15,644 nt of DNA from Candidatus Cloacimonas sp. 4484_275. GTDB lineage: Bacteria > Cloacimonadota > Cloacimonadia > Cloacimonadales > TCS61. A program made the translations under genes and the position numbers. Location of the stretch: the NCBI GenBank assembly GCA_002085205.1, contig NATF01000013.1:1-15644 (forward strand), given 5' to 3'. This document shows, in pieces, positions 1-6,556 of the stretch. Within the stretch, counting starts at the first letter, position 1, and the number at the start of each line of letters is the position of its first letter. The notes beneath the pieces are model-generated. The model did not search any database. It was not told the DNA's origin and saw only the letters and a list, made by a program, of their open reading frames with translations.

Positions 1-172
1 CCGGATTTAAATCCACCGCAATCGTGTCGGTTACGGCAAAATTATTCAAATCAATAACGGAAAGCGTCCCTGGTTCGTAAGTCCAATCATTGATATTGAA
101 ACCGGTGTTGGCAACAAACAAATCGTTTCCGACCACACATAAACCTTGCGGAGCCAAACCGACATTTTTCAC
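1..172 (-). pseudogene. YncE/BtuG-like beta-propeller protein, 5'-truncated and cut by the window edge
   Basis: Read on the minus strand from about 172 down to base 1, the frame gives a propeller-like blade: 'GLCVVGNDLFVANTG', then 'GTLSVIDLNNF' and 'DTIAVDLNP'. This is the YVTN/YncE pattern (name the value, it is present, it is a ViDl entry, then a return to xNP). The next gene upstream is a B12-type TonB receptor. In Bacteroides such receptors pair with BtuG, a surface beta-propeller that binds cobalamin, so a BtuG-like role is my inference. The open frame begins only at a GTG (172-170) after an in-frame TAA (178-176). There is no signal peptide, although a surface protein needs one. A good Shine-Dalgarno-like GAGGAG (about 188-193, minus strand) still sits upstream, and an ATG nearby is followed at once by TGA. 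That looks like a retained leader joined to an interior part of the gene. The 3' part lies outside the window. Confidence 0.6.
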
Positions 173-221
173 ATTTTATAATTTACTCTCCTCAACCATG
201 CAATTGTCTTATATTTTTCGC

Positions 222-299
222 TGTCATCCTGAGCGAAGTCGAAGGATGAAACAACTATTTATCCTTTTACCGCATCCTTCGACTTCGCTCAGGATGACA
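222..299. repeat. 27-bp perfect inverted repeat, REP-like dispersed element
   Basis: The left arm (222-248, starting TGTCATCCTGAGCGAAG) is the exact reverse complement of the right arm (273-299), with a 24-base spacer. The arm resembles the short palindromic repeat containing TCATCCTGAGCGAAG that occurs in many copies in diverse bacterial genomes. It lies between the damaged btuB-like gene and the truncated propeller gene. As RNA it would form a very stable hairpin in either direction, but no T-run follows it, so I do not call it a terminator. Confidence 0.85.
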
Positions 300-339
300 A
301 TAACTCCGCTAGGATGACAATAGCTTCGGTCGAGATGAT
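291..339. repeat. Degenerate partial copies of the inverted-repeat end
   Basis: AGGATGACAATA occurs at 291-302 and again at 311-322. A third, weaker echo (CGAGATGATAAT) begins at about 331. The copies extend the right arm of the inverted repeat in the same direction and look like decayed tandem units. Confidence 0.5.
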
Positions 340-407
340 AATTTCATATTTTAAATAACTTCCGAGTTTCCACCACCATAATCATAATTTCTATAAATTT
401 CGTATTG

Positions 408-2398
408 TTATAATTTTGTTTCCAACGAAATTCCCGTTTTCCAATTAAATCCCGGACGCGGTGAAAGCAAATAAATTTCATAATGTTCATCAAAAACATT
501 ATTCAATTGAATATAAAATTTCATATCGAAATTTCCAAGTTTTTTTTCAAAGGCAAATTGAGTGTCAACAAGTTCATAAGCGGCAAGCATCTTGTTGTCA
601 TTATATCTGCTCGTTCGCTGTTTACCGATTTTGGTGTAAGAAATTTTCAGATAAAAATCATTTAACGAAAATGAGGTGAATGCGACTATTTTTTTGTCCG
701 GCGTGTAAATAAGAGGACGATTGAAAGTATTGGAAGCAGACCCGTCCTCATTCAAAGTTTTGTCCAACGCTTTCGTAAGATTAATTTGCCAACCGGTTTT
801 CCAGAAAAAAAACGGATTTATTTCTCCGCTAAAAATCAAATTTGAAATTTCGGCGGCGGCAATGTTGTCCGGTTTCCAAGAATTTACGGAACGATGCCAA
901 TAAATCAAATCCTCGATTTTATTTCGGAGAAATTCGATTTTAACATCGTTGTTTGATGAAACAAAATGCAAAAACGCATATTTGTTTTGCCCGATTTCCG
1001 GTTTTAGATAAGGATTACCGACAGCGTTGGAATCGCCTTTCCAATACAAATCGTAAAACGACGGAAGTGAAAAAGAATTGCCGATTCCTCCTCCGATTCG
1101 GATAGAAATTAAGCCTTGAAATTCGGCATATCCCTCCGTTTTCCAGCTCAAAAAATCGTTAAATTGAACTTCATCGGAACGAAACGGATGATCAAACCTC
1201 ACCGAGAAATCCTCTTCAAACCGAAACGGATATAATTTTTGATAAAAATTGAACGCCGTAAAAATCGCCGAATCTTGCAAAAAAACAGGTGCTATTGAAG
1301 CCGTTTGCGAAGTTTCGCATTCATATTCAAAATCTTCCCGTCGAAACTCAATACCGGATTGAGAATCAAAAAATTCTTTAATGCCGTAATCCGCCGTTAA
1401 TTTTCCCCCTTTCTTCTCATATTTTGTATTGCCGATAATGTTGTAATACGGCAAAGACGATTCCGTATTTTCAAAACGAGTGGTTTCATTGAAAAAATAA
1501 AAATCGGAATTAAGGAAAACGGATTTTATTTTTTTTGACAGTTCCAAAAAATTCCGTGCGGTTTTTCCGTCCAAACGGGCTTTATCATTCATGTTCAGGG
1601 AATTTATCGGACCGGGCAACCCTTTGTGAAAATTCCGAAAAAGCAGATTATATTTCCAATTCAGATATTTGTTTTGATGATTTATCCTTAAATTAAAATC
1701 ACCCGATAATTTTTGATTGTTCTCCCTCTCTTTCCATTCGACCGAATCCGACAATGTGTATTTGTATTTGAAATTATTGCGCGCAAATGCCGAAGATATA
1801 AATGTGGAAATTCGTAAATTTGTCTTTGTTACTTTAAACGAAAAATTGGTTCGGGAATACCCGAAAGAGCCGGCGGAATGGGTAACGGAAAAATCAATAT
1901 TTTTTTGATATTCCCGATTTATTGCCGTCTCTTTTGTAACGATATTCACCACACCGCCGATTGCACCGGAACCGACAAACGAACCGCCGCCTTGAATCTT
2001 TCAAATTCAGATTTGCGTTGTTTTTCAAAATATCGGCAGCGTTCTCCGCCATATTTTCCGTCTCGGAAACAGGTTCCTCTATTTTCTCTTTTCCCAACAA
2101 TATTTATGCCGGCAATTTCGATTGATTTTTCTTCCAAAATTACCTTGCGAGGAAGTTGCTTCGCTACAAAAACAGTGTCTTTGAAACCGATTTTGTGAAA
2201 TCTAATTTTTTCGTTTGCCTCGATATTTTGTAGGTTAAAATATCCTTTTGCATTGGAAATTGCGGCTTTTTTTTCAGAAGAGACGACCACATTTTCCAAA
2301 GGAAGTTGATTATTTCCGTAAACCTTTCCGAAAACTTCCAAGGCTTCACTTGCAAACGAAATCGTCAGCAATAATAAAACACTCAAAAATATTTTCAT
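408..2398 (-). pseudogene. TonB-dependent outer-membrane receptor, BtuB-like, broken by two frame disruptions in the plug
   Basis: Read from 2398 the gene has a signal peptide (MKIFLSVLLLLTISFASEA), a carboxypeptidase-regulatory-like domain (about residues 20-95, 'GKVYGNNQLPLENVVVSS'), and the start of a plug ('INIVGK'). The frame then shifts at an A-run (2089-2092) and continues as 'EKIEEPVSETENMAENAADIL' to 'NLNLKD'. It shifts again at about 1993-1999 into 'IQGGGSFVGSGAIGGVVNIV', the conserved end of a plug, and then a barrel of roughly 500 residues to a TAA at 408. Between NLNLKD and IQGGGS a normal plug has about 50 more residues, including the RG and DG stretches, so an out-of-frame deletion is inferred there. 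B12 specificity is inferred from the riboswitch and btuFCD nearby. The start lies 10 bases after the btuD stop, with only a weak AGAGAA upstream. As read, no functional receptor can be made. Confidence 0.85.
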
Positions 2399-2408
2399 GA
2401 TTCTCTAT

Positions 2409-3236
2409 TTATTTTGTTTGGCTCGGAACTTCAGGTTTCGCAAAACTGTCGAAAGTAAAACTTTTCTTCCCGGGATAAACGAGATTAGGTCTTCCCGAAA
2501 TCGGATTCTCGACAATATCGAAATCGGCATCAAACAGTTCTTTTATGGTAACGGAATTAATAATATCTCGCGGATGACCGTCGGCAATTAATTTTCCTTT
2601 TTTCAGCATCACAATTCTTTCGCAATAATCGGAAGCAAGATTTATATTATGAGAAACCAAAATTATCATTTTTCCTTGTTCTTTATTTATTTTGGAAACT
2701 ATTTGCATAATTTCAAGTTGATGGTTTACATCCAGATTGGCAAATGCTTCGTCCATCAAAATAACTTCCGTTTCCTGCACAAGAGCTCTGGCAATCGAAA
2801 CCCTTTGTTTTTCTCCTCCGCTCAGTTGTGAGAACATTTTGTCTTTGAGTGAAAACAAATCAAGTCGGTGCAAAACTTCTTCCGCTATTTCAATATCCCG
2901 TCGCGAATAATTTTGCCAATAACCGAGATAAGGAAATCTGCCGGTAAGCACCAAATCTCTAACTTTGAAATCAAATTGAAGTTGAAACTCTTGCGGAATC
3001 AAGGCAATATTTTTTGCCAATTCTTTATGTTTCCAATCGGCAAGAGATTTTCCGTTAAAAACGATTTTGCCTCGTTTCGGTTCCAAAAATTTCACCAGAG
3101 ACTTGAGAAGTGTCGATTTTCCCGCTCCGTTCGGCCCGATTAAAGCACAAAATTCGCCGGCGGTAAAATGCAAAGAGAGTTCTTTTATAACCTCTTGATT
3201 GCGATAAGCCAAATGAACATTTTCAATTTTAATCAT
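2409..3236 (-). CDS. btuD: ABC transporter ATPase of the iron-siderophore/cobalamin family (BtuD/FecE-like)
   Basis: This 275-residue cytoplasmic ATPase would power the BtuC permease. All nucleotide-binding motifs are present: Walker A GPNGAGKST (34-42), Q-loop Q82, signature LSGGEKQ (138-144), Walker B VILMDEA (158-164, Asp162 and Glu163), D-loop at 'NLD', and switch His196 in VSHN. The residue after the catalytic Glu is Ala, where Pro is usual. Length is normal for the family and the frame is unbroken. The ligand cannot be told from the ATPase; cobalamin is inferred from btuF, the riboswitch and the downstream receptor. It lies directly upstream of the btuB-like gene with a 10-base gap. Unlike btuFC it has no riboswitch ahead of it, since only about 107 bases separate it from the divergent rrf2 gene. 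The C-terminal 40 residues are variable and I recognise nothing in them. Confidence 0.85.
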   Translation of the reverse strand: MIKIENVHLAYRNQEVIKELSLHFTAGEFCALIGPNGAGKSTLLKSLVKFLEPKRGKIVFNGKSLADWKHKELAKNIALIPQEFQLQFDFKVRDLVLTGRFPYLGYWQNYSRRDIEIAEEVLHRLDLFSLKDKMFSQLSGGEKQRVSIARALVQETEVILMDEAFANLDVNHQLEIMQIVSKINKEQGKMIILVSHNINLASDYCERIVMLKKGKLIADGHPRDIINSVTIKELFDADFDIVENPISGRPNLVYPGKKSFTFDSFAKPEVPSQTK

Positions 3237-3257
3237 TGCAATTAATCACCCTTTTTC

Positions 3258-3280
3258 ATTCCGAAACAGAACTTCGGAAT
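3258..3280. promoter_or_regulatory. 8-bp perfect inverted repeat between divergent btuD and rrf2, possible operator
   Basis: ATTCCGAA (3258-3265) and TTCGGAAT (3273-3280) are perfect inverted copies around a 7-base spacer. The site is just upstream of the -35 box of the rrf2 promoter and 22 bases before the btuD start. No T-run follows on either strand, so an operator is more likely than a terminator. It does not match the IscR consensus that I know. Which protein binds it is unknown. Confidence 0.35.
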
Positions 3281-3296
3281 AAAATAAAAAAATATT

Positions 3297-3324
3297 TTGA
3301 CATTTCATACTAATTTACTATGTT
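3297..3324 (+). promoter_or_regulatory. Sigma-70-type promoter for the rrf2-isc operon
   Basis: A perfect TTGACA (3297-3302) is followed after 16 bases by TATGTT (3319-3324), a 4/6 match to TATAAT. The rrf2 ribosome-binding site AAAGGAG lies about 10 bases further on, so the leader would be very short. Confidence 0.5.
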
Positions 3325-3343
3325 ATCTCTCAAAGGAGATAAA

Positions 3344-3745
3344 ATGCAGATTTCATCACAGACGGAATACGCTTTGAGAGCGTTGGCGGCGTTGGCTTTG
3401 GCCGAACACGAAAAACCGCTTTCCATTTCCGAAATCTGTAAAACACAAAAACTTCCTCCGAAATACATCGAACAAATTTTTCGCAAACTGAAAAAGACCG
3501 GACTTGTAATCAGCATTCACGGCTCAAAAGGCGGATACAAATTGGGAAAAGATATTTCCGAAATTTCGCTTCGTGACATTATGGCTTCTCTCGGAGAAAA
3601 TTTCGGAAGTTCCGTTTGTAAATCAAATACCAATTACTGTATCGGTCTTCCCTGTATTTACGAAAGCCTTTGGGACGAGATAGGAAAACATTTGAATTCC
3701 TATTTTGACTCGATTAAGCTGGATTATATCATCAGCAAATATTAG
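3344..3745 (+). CDS. Rrf2-family transcription regulator, IscR-like with three cysteines
   Basis: This 133-residue DNA-binding protein has a winged helix-turn-helix of the Rrf2 family ('TEYALRALAALA', 'LPPKYIEQIFRKLKKTGLV', then the wing 'GSKGGYKLGK'). Near the C-terminus a C-x6-C-x4-C set ('VCKSNTNYCIGLPC') stands where IscR carries its Fe-S cluster ligands (C-x5-C-x5-C), followed by the typical 'LWDEIGKHLNSYF' helix. It is therefore likely to sense Fe-S status and control the two genes after it, as IscR does; that role is inferred. The start is placed at 3344, because AAAGGAG ends 5 bases before that ATG. An earlier in-frame ATG at 3320 overlaps the promoter and has no ribosome-binding site. 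The stop codon is part of the ribosome-binding site of the next gene, 8 bases on. Confidence 0.9.
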   Translation: MQISSQTEYALRALAALALAEHEKPLSISEICKTQKLPPKYIEQIFRKLKKTGLVISIHGSKGGYKLGKDISEISLRDIMASLGENFGSSVCKSNTNYCIGLPCIYESLWDEIGKHLNSYFDSIKLDYIISKY

Positions 3746-3753
3746 GAGAAAAA

Positions 3754-4923
3754 ATGAAAAAAATTTACTTTAATAATTGTTTGACTTCCAAACCGGCACC
3801 CGAAGTTGTTGACGCTATGTTGCCTTATTTGAAAGAAAATTTTTACTTTCCGGGAAATTTCATCGAAACGGGGGAAACAATCGCTTCTCATTTGCAAGAT
3901 TTCAAGGAAAAAATTGCCGCTACAATCGGAGCAAAAGCAAACGAGATTCATTTCACAACCGGCGGAACTTCCGCAAATAATATAGCAATCAAAGGTTATC
4001 TCTCCGCGAATGCGCACAAAGGAACTCATATTATTTGCTCCGTCATCGATTATCCCGATTTGCTCACCAACGCCGCATTTTTTGAACAAAGCGGTTTTGA
4101 AGTTACATATTTGAATGCGGATTGGGACGGTTTCATTGATCTCAATCAATTAGAAAAAGCAATTCGCCCCGACACGATTCTTTTCATGACAACGCTGGCT
4201 AATCATACGACAGGAACAATTCAGCCACTCAGGGAAATCAAAGATATTTTGGCAAAAGCCGATCACAAAATTGCAGTTCATGTCGATGCCTGCGAAGCAT
4301 ACGCTCGTCTTCCCATCAATGTAAACGAACTGGGAATAGATTTGATGTCCGTGAGCGCTCATAAATTCCACGGTCCGCAAGGAGTCGGATTTTTATATCA
4401 GCGAAAAGGTATCGTTTTGGGTCAGTTCAAACACGGAATTCGCAGAATCGACAATCTGGAAACGGGCGGAATTTCCATCGCTGCCATCGCCGGTATGAAC
4501 AAAGCGGTTGAACTTGCTTTTGAAAATTTTGAAGAAAACACCAAAAAAATCAAAGAACTTTCCCAATATTTACTTCGGAAAATAGAAGAAAGAATTCCGC
4601 ACACGATTCTAAACGGTCCGCGCGGCGACAAAAGAGCTCCTCATAACATCAACATTTCTTTTGAATTCATTGAAGGCGAGGCGATTATGATGATGATGGA
4701 TTTGAACGGAATCTCCGCCGATACGGGCAGCGCTTGCGCTTCCGAAGGTTTAAAACCGAATTATGTTTTGATGGCTTTGGGCAGAACTCACGAACAATCA
4801 CACGGTTCAATCAAATTCACTCTGAGCAGATATAATACTCGGGAAGAAATTGATTACACTGTTAATAAACTTGAACAGATCGTTAGAGAATTGCGCTCAA
4901 GAAGTCCGCTTTATAATAAGTGA
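3754..4923 (+). CDS. Divergent cysteine desulfurase (IscS/NifS family, PLP enzyme)
   Basis: The gene encodes 389 residues, normal length for NifS/IscS enzymes, which take sulfur from cysteine as a persulfide and hand it to a scaffold. The PLP lysine is Lys204 in 'SAHKFHGPQGVGFLY' and the catalytic cysteine is Cys328 in 'TGSACAS'. The cofactor loop 'FTTGGTSANNIAIKG' and Asp178 in 'HVDACEA' are also present. Several usually fixed positions differ when aligned by eye to E. coli IscS: the PLP-stacking His104 is Tyr100, Gln183 is Glu181, the Arg of 'IRFS' is Lys354, and the N-terminal 'DNAATT' reads 'NNCLTS'. Sulfur transfer to the IscU-like protein encoded 32 bases downstream is likely from context. 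Because of these pocket changes I leave the symbol blank. The start at 3754 follows AGGAG at a spacing of 5. Confidence 0.87.
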   Translation: MKKIYFNNCLTSKPAPEVVDAMLPYLKENFYFPGNFIETGETIASHLQDFKEKIAATIGAKANEIHFTTGGTSANNIAIKGYLSANAHKGTHIICSVIDYPDLLTNAAFFEQSGFEVTYLNADWDGFIDLNQLEKAIRPDTILFMTTLANHTTGTIQPLREIKDILAKADHKIAVHVDACEAYARLPINVNELGIDLMSVSAHKFHGPQGVGFLYQRKGIVLGQFKHGIRRIDNLETGGISIAAIAGMNKAVELAFENFEENTKKIKELSQYLLRKIEERIPHTILNGPRGDKRAPHNINISFEFIEGEAIMMMMDLNGISADTGSACASEGLKPNYVLMALGRTHEQSHGSIKFTLSRYNTREEIDYTVNKLEQIVRELRSRSPLYNK

Positions 4924-4955
4924 AATGAAAAAATTATGATAGATTAGGAGAAATT

Positions 4956-5576
4956 ATGCAATATTCACAAAAAGTGTTAGATCATTTTATGCATCCTCAC
5001 AATGTGGGAAAATTAGAAAATCCGGATGCGGAGGCAACCGAGGGAAGTCCGGCTTGCGGTGACCAAGTTTCCATTTTTATGAAAGTTGATGAAAACACTC
5101 ATAAGATTCAGGATGTTAAGTTTCTTTCTTACGGTTGCGCTTCCAACATTGCCACTGCTTCCATAATCACGGATATGGCAAAGGGAAAAACAATCGAAGA
5201 AGCCAAAAAGATTACTTGGAAGGAAGCCGCGGAAGAACTCGACGGTCTTCCACCGGTTAAAATGCATTGTTCCGTGTTGGCTGTCGATACTCTGCGGAAA
5301 GCAATCAAAGATTATGAAATCAAGCACGGTTTGGCGGAAGAAGATAAATTTTCCACGGACAAAATAATAGAAGAGCTGAAAAAAGTAATCTATCCTAATG
5401 TCGGAGAAGACATTGTGTCCTTGAAAATGGTTAAATATGTCGGTTTCAAAGACGGAACGGCAATCGTTGATGTGGAAATTCCCAAATTTGATAAATACCG
5501 CGATAATGTGGCGGAAGAGATTCGCGAGCATCTGGAAAAATTCAAAGAAATCAAAGATATAAAAATTACAATGTAA
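4956..5576 (+). CDS. IscU-type Fe-S scaffold fused to a C-terminal DUF59/MIP18-like domain
   Basis: Residues 1-125 are an IscU/NifU N-terminal scaffold with all three cluster cysteines: Cys34 in 'SPACGD' (with Asp36), Cys61 in 'SYGCASNIA' and Cys105 in 'KMHCSVLA'. The exact LPPVK motif (98-102) is the site by which IscU is recognised by the HscA chaperone. Residues 136-206 form a second domain: 'IIEELKKVIYPNVGEDIVSLKMV' followed by a beta-alpha pattern ending 'IKDIKITM'. It resembles DUF59 (MIP18/SufT, and the N-terminal domain of Mrp proteins, which commonly read 'DIVSLGMV'). It is not the Nfu domain of NifU, having no CxxC. The cysteine often seen in DUF59 ('PAC') is also missing. It is third in the rrf2 operon, has a good AGGAG before its ATG, and is followed by a terminator. 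The scaffold call is firm; the C-terminal domain call is by eye. Confidence 0.9.
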   Translation: MQYSQKVLDHFMHPHNVGKLENPDAEATEGSPACGDQVSIFMKVDENTHKIQDVKFLSYGCASNIATASIITDMAKGKTIEEAKKITWKEAAEELDGLPPVKMHCSVLAVDTLRKAIKDYEIKHGLAEEDKFSTDKIIEELKKVIYPNVGEDIVSLKMVKYVGFKDGTAIVDVEIPKFDKYRDNVAEEIREHLEKFKEIKDIKITM

Positions 5577-5585
5577 TTTCTTTCG

Positions 5586-5626
5586 GACCTTTAAGGTTAT
5601 CAAACCTTGAAGGTCTTTTGTTTTTT
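5586..5626 (+). terminator. Rho-independent terminator of the rrf2-isc operon
   Basis: A 13-bp stem (5586-5598 with 5603-5615, one G-T pair) closes a 4-base ATCA loop. It is followed by TTTTGTTTTTT. It begins 9 bases after the scaffold gene stop. Confidence 0.92.
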
Positions 5627-5677
5627 CCTCTCTCGTCCCACTTCTATTTGTTTATAAAGAACGGCAAAAAAGACGAC

Positions 5678-5693
5678 TCGAAAAATTTTTCGA
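5678..5693. terminator. 16-bp AT-rich palindrome after btuC, possible weak terminator
   Basis: TCGAAAAATTTTTCGA is a perfect palindrome in the gap between the converging isc and btuC genes. On the minus strand it is followed by GTCGTCTTTTTTG, so it could end btuFC transcription. The stem is AT-rich and weak, and it might equally be a protein site. Confidence 0.3.
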
Positions 5694-5702
5694 ATGAGCT
5701 AT

Positions 5703-6556
5703 TTATTTGCTTTTTATCATAATAATAAGAAAAAACGGACAACCGAGAAACGCGGTAATTATTCCTACGGGAATCTCAATCTCCAAAATATGTTGCGCGA
5801 TAAAATCACACAAAATCAGAAGAGCGGCACCTCCGATTGCCGACAAAAATAATCCGAATCTTTTATTTCCTCCGAAAAGCATTCGCTGATAATAAAAATT
5901 CCGCGACGCAAATTAACCACATTGATTCCCAGACTTCCGGCAACAAGATCACCGGTGGCGAGAATATTCAATTGATGAGTTAGAGAAATAAGATAACTCA
6001 TTAAAATAATTGAAATTGCAAACACGAATAAAAATATTTTCCATTCCAAATTGCTAAAAATTCTGCCCGGATTACCCATCAAAACATTCAAAATATTTCC
6101 GATGTCTTCCTGATGAAAATACAAAAGAAGCGAAATAAGTGCGGAAAAAAACATCCCGATAATTATTCCGGAAAGCAAAAGACGGGTTTTGTTGAAAAAA
6201 CCTCCCAAATGCGATAATTTCCAAACCAAAAACATGGTCAAAATCGCCCCGACGAATCCGAAAATCGGCATCAACAGAAAAAGACCGGAAATCGCCGCCA
6301 AAATGCTACCAAAAGCGGCTCCGGAAGATATTCCCAAAATATAGGGTTCAGCCAACGGATTATTCAGCATCAATTGAAAAGCATAACCGATTCCGCCCAA
6401 AACGAAGCCGGCAAGAAATGTCAAAAGGAAACGGGGAATTCTGATGTGAATTATCACATAAGAAGACGAAATTTCATAGAAAAGATAAAAATAAATCAGG
6501 GTGAGGGAAAAAAGAATAAAACCGATTGTTCCCCAATATTTTTTGCTATTCCGCAT
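5703..6556 (-). pseudogene. btuC: BtuC/FecCD-family permease, broken by an out-of-frame internal deletion
   Basis: The first 230 or so residues are a multi-span permease of the BtuC/FecCD type: 'IRIPRFLLTFLAGFVLGGIGYAFQ', 'NPLAEPYILGISSGAAFG', and the long hydrophobic helices expected. After 'LGINVVNLRRGIFIIS' the frame turns to nonsense and stops at 5816. From about 5888 a different frame carries the rest: 'MLFGGNKRFGLFLSAIGGAALL', then 'EIEIPVGIITAFLGCPFF', ending at TAA 5703. The two parts meet near 5878-5888. The roughly 25 residues that should lie between them, including the highly conserved 'GFVGLIVPHxxR' segment, are absent. The span equals 284 codons, against a usual 310-340. Its ATG overlaps the end of btuF by 11 bases, so the two would be translationally coupled. 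A working permease cannot be made from the sequence as read. Confidence 0.88.

Noticed and set aside
90..317. Open frame of 75 codons on the plus strand crossing the inverted repeat
   Set aside because: It reads antisense through the propeller gene and then through the repeat. It has no ribosome-binding site and no recognisable protein pattern.
5013..5603. Open frame of 196 codons antisense to the scaffold gene
   Set aside because: It lies wholly opposite the clear IscU-like gene, is rich in Phe and Ile as AT-rich antisense frames are, and ends within the terminator region.
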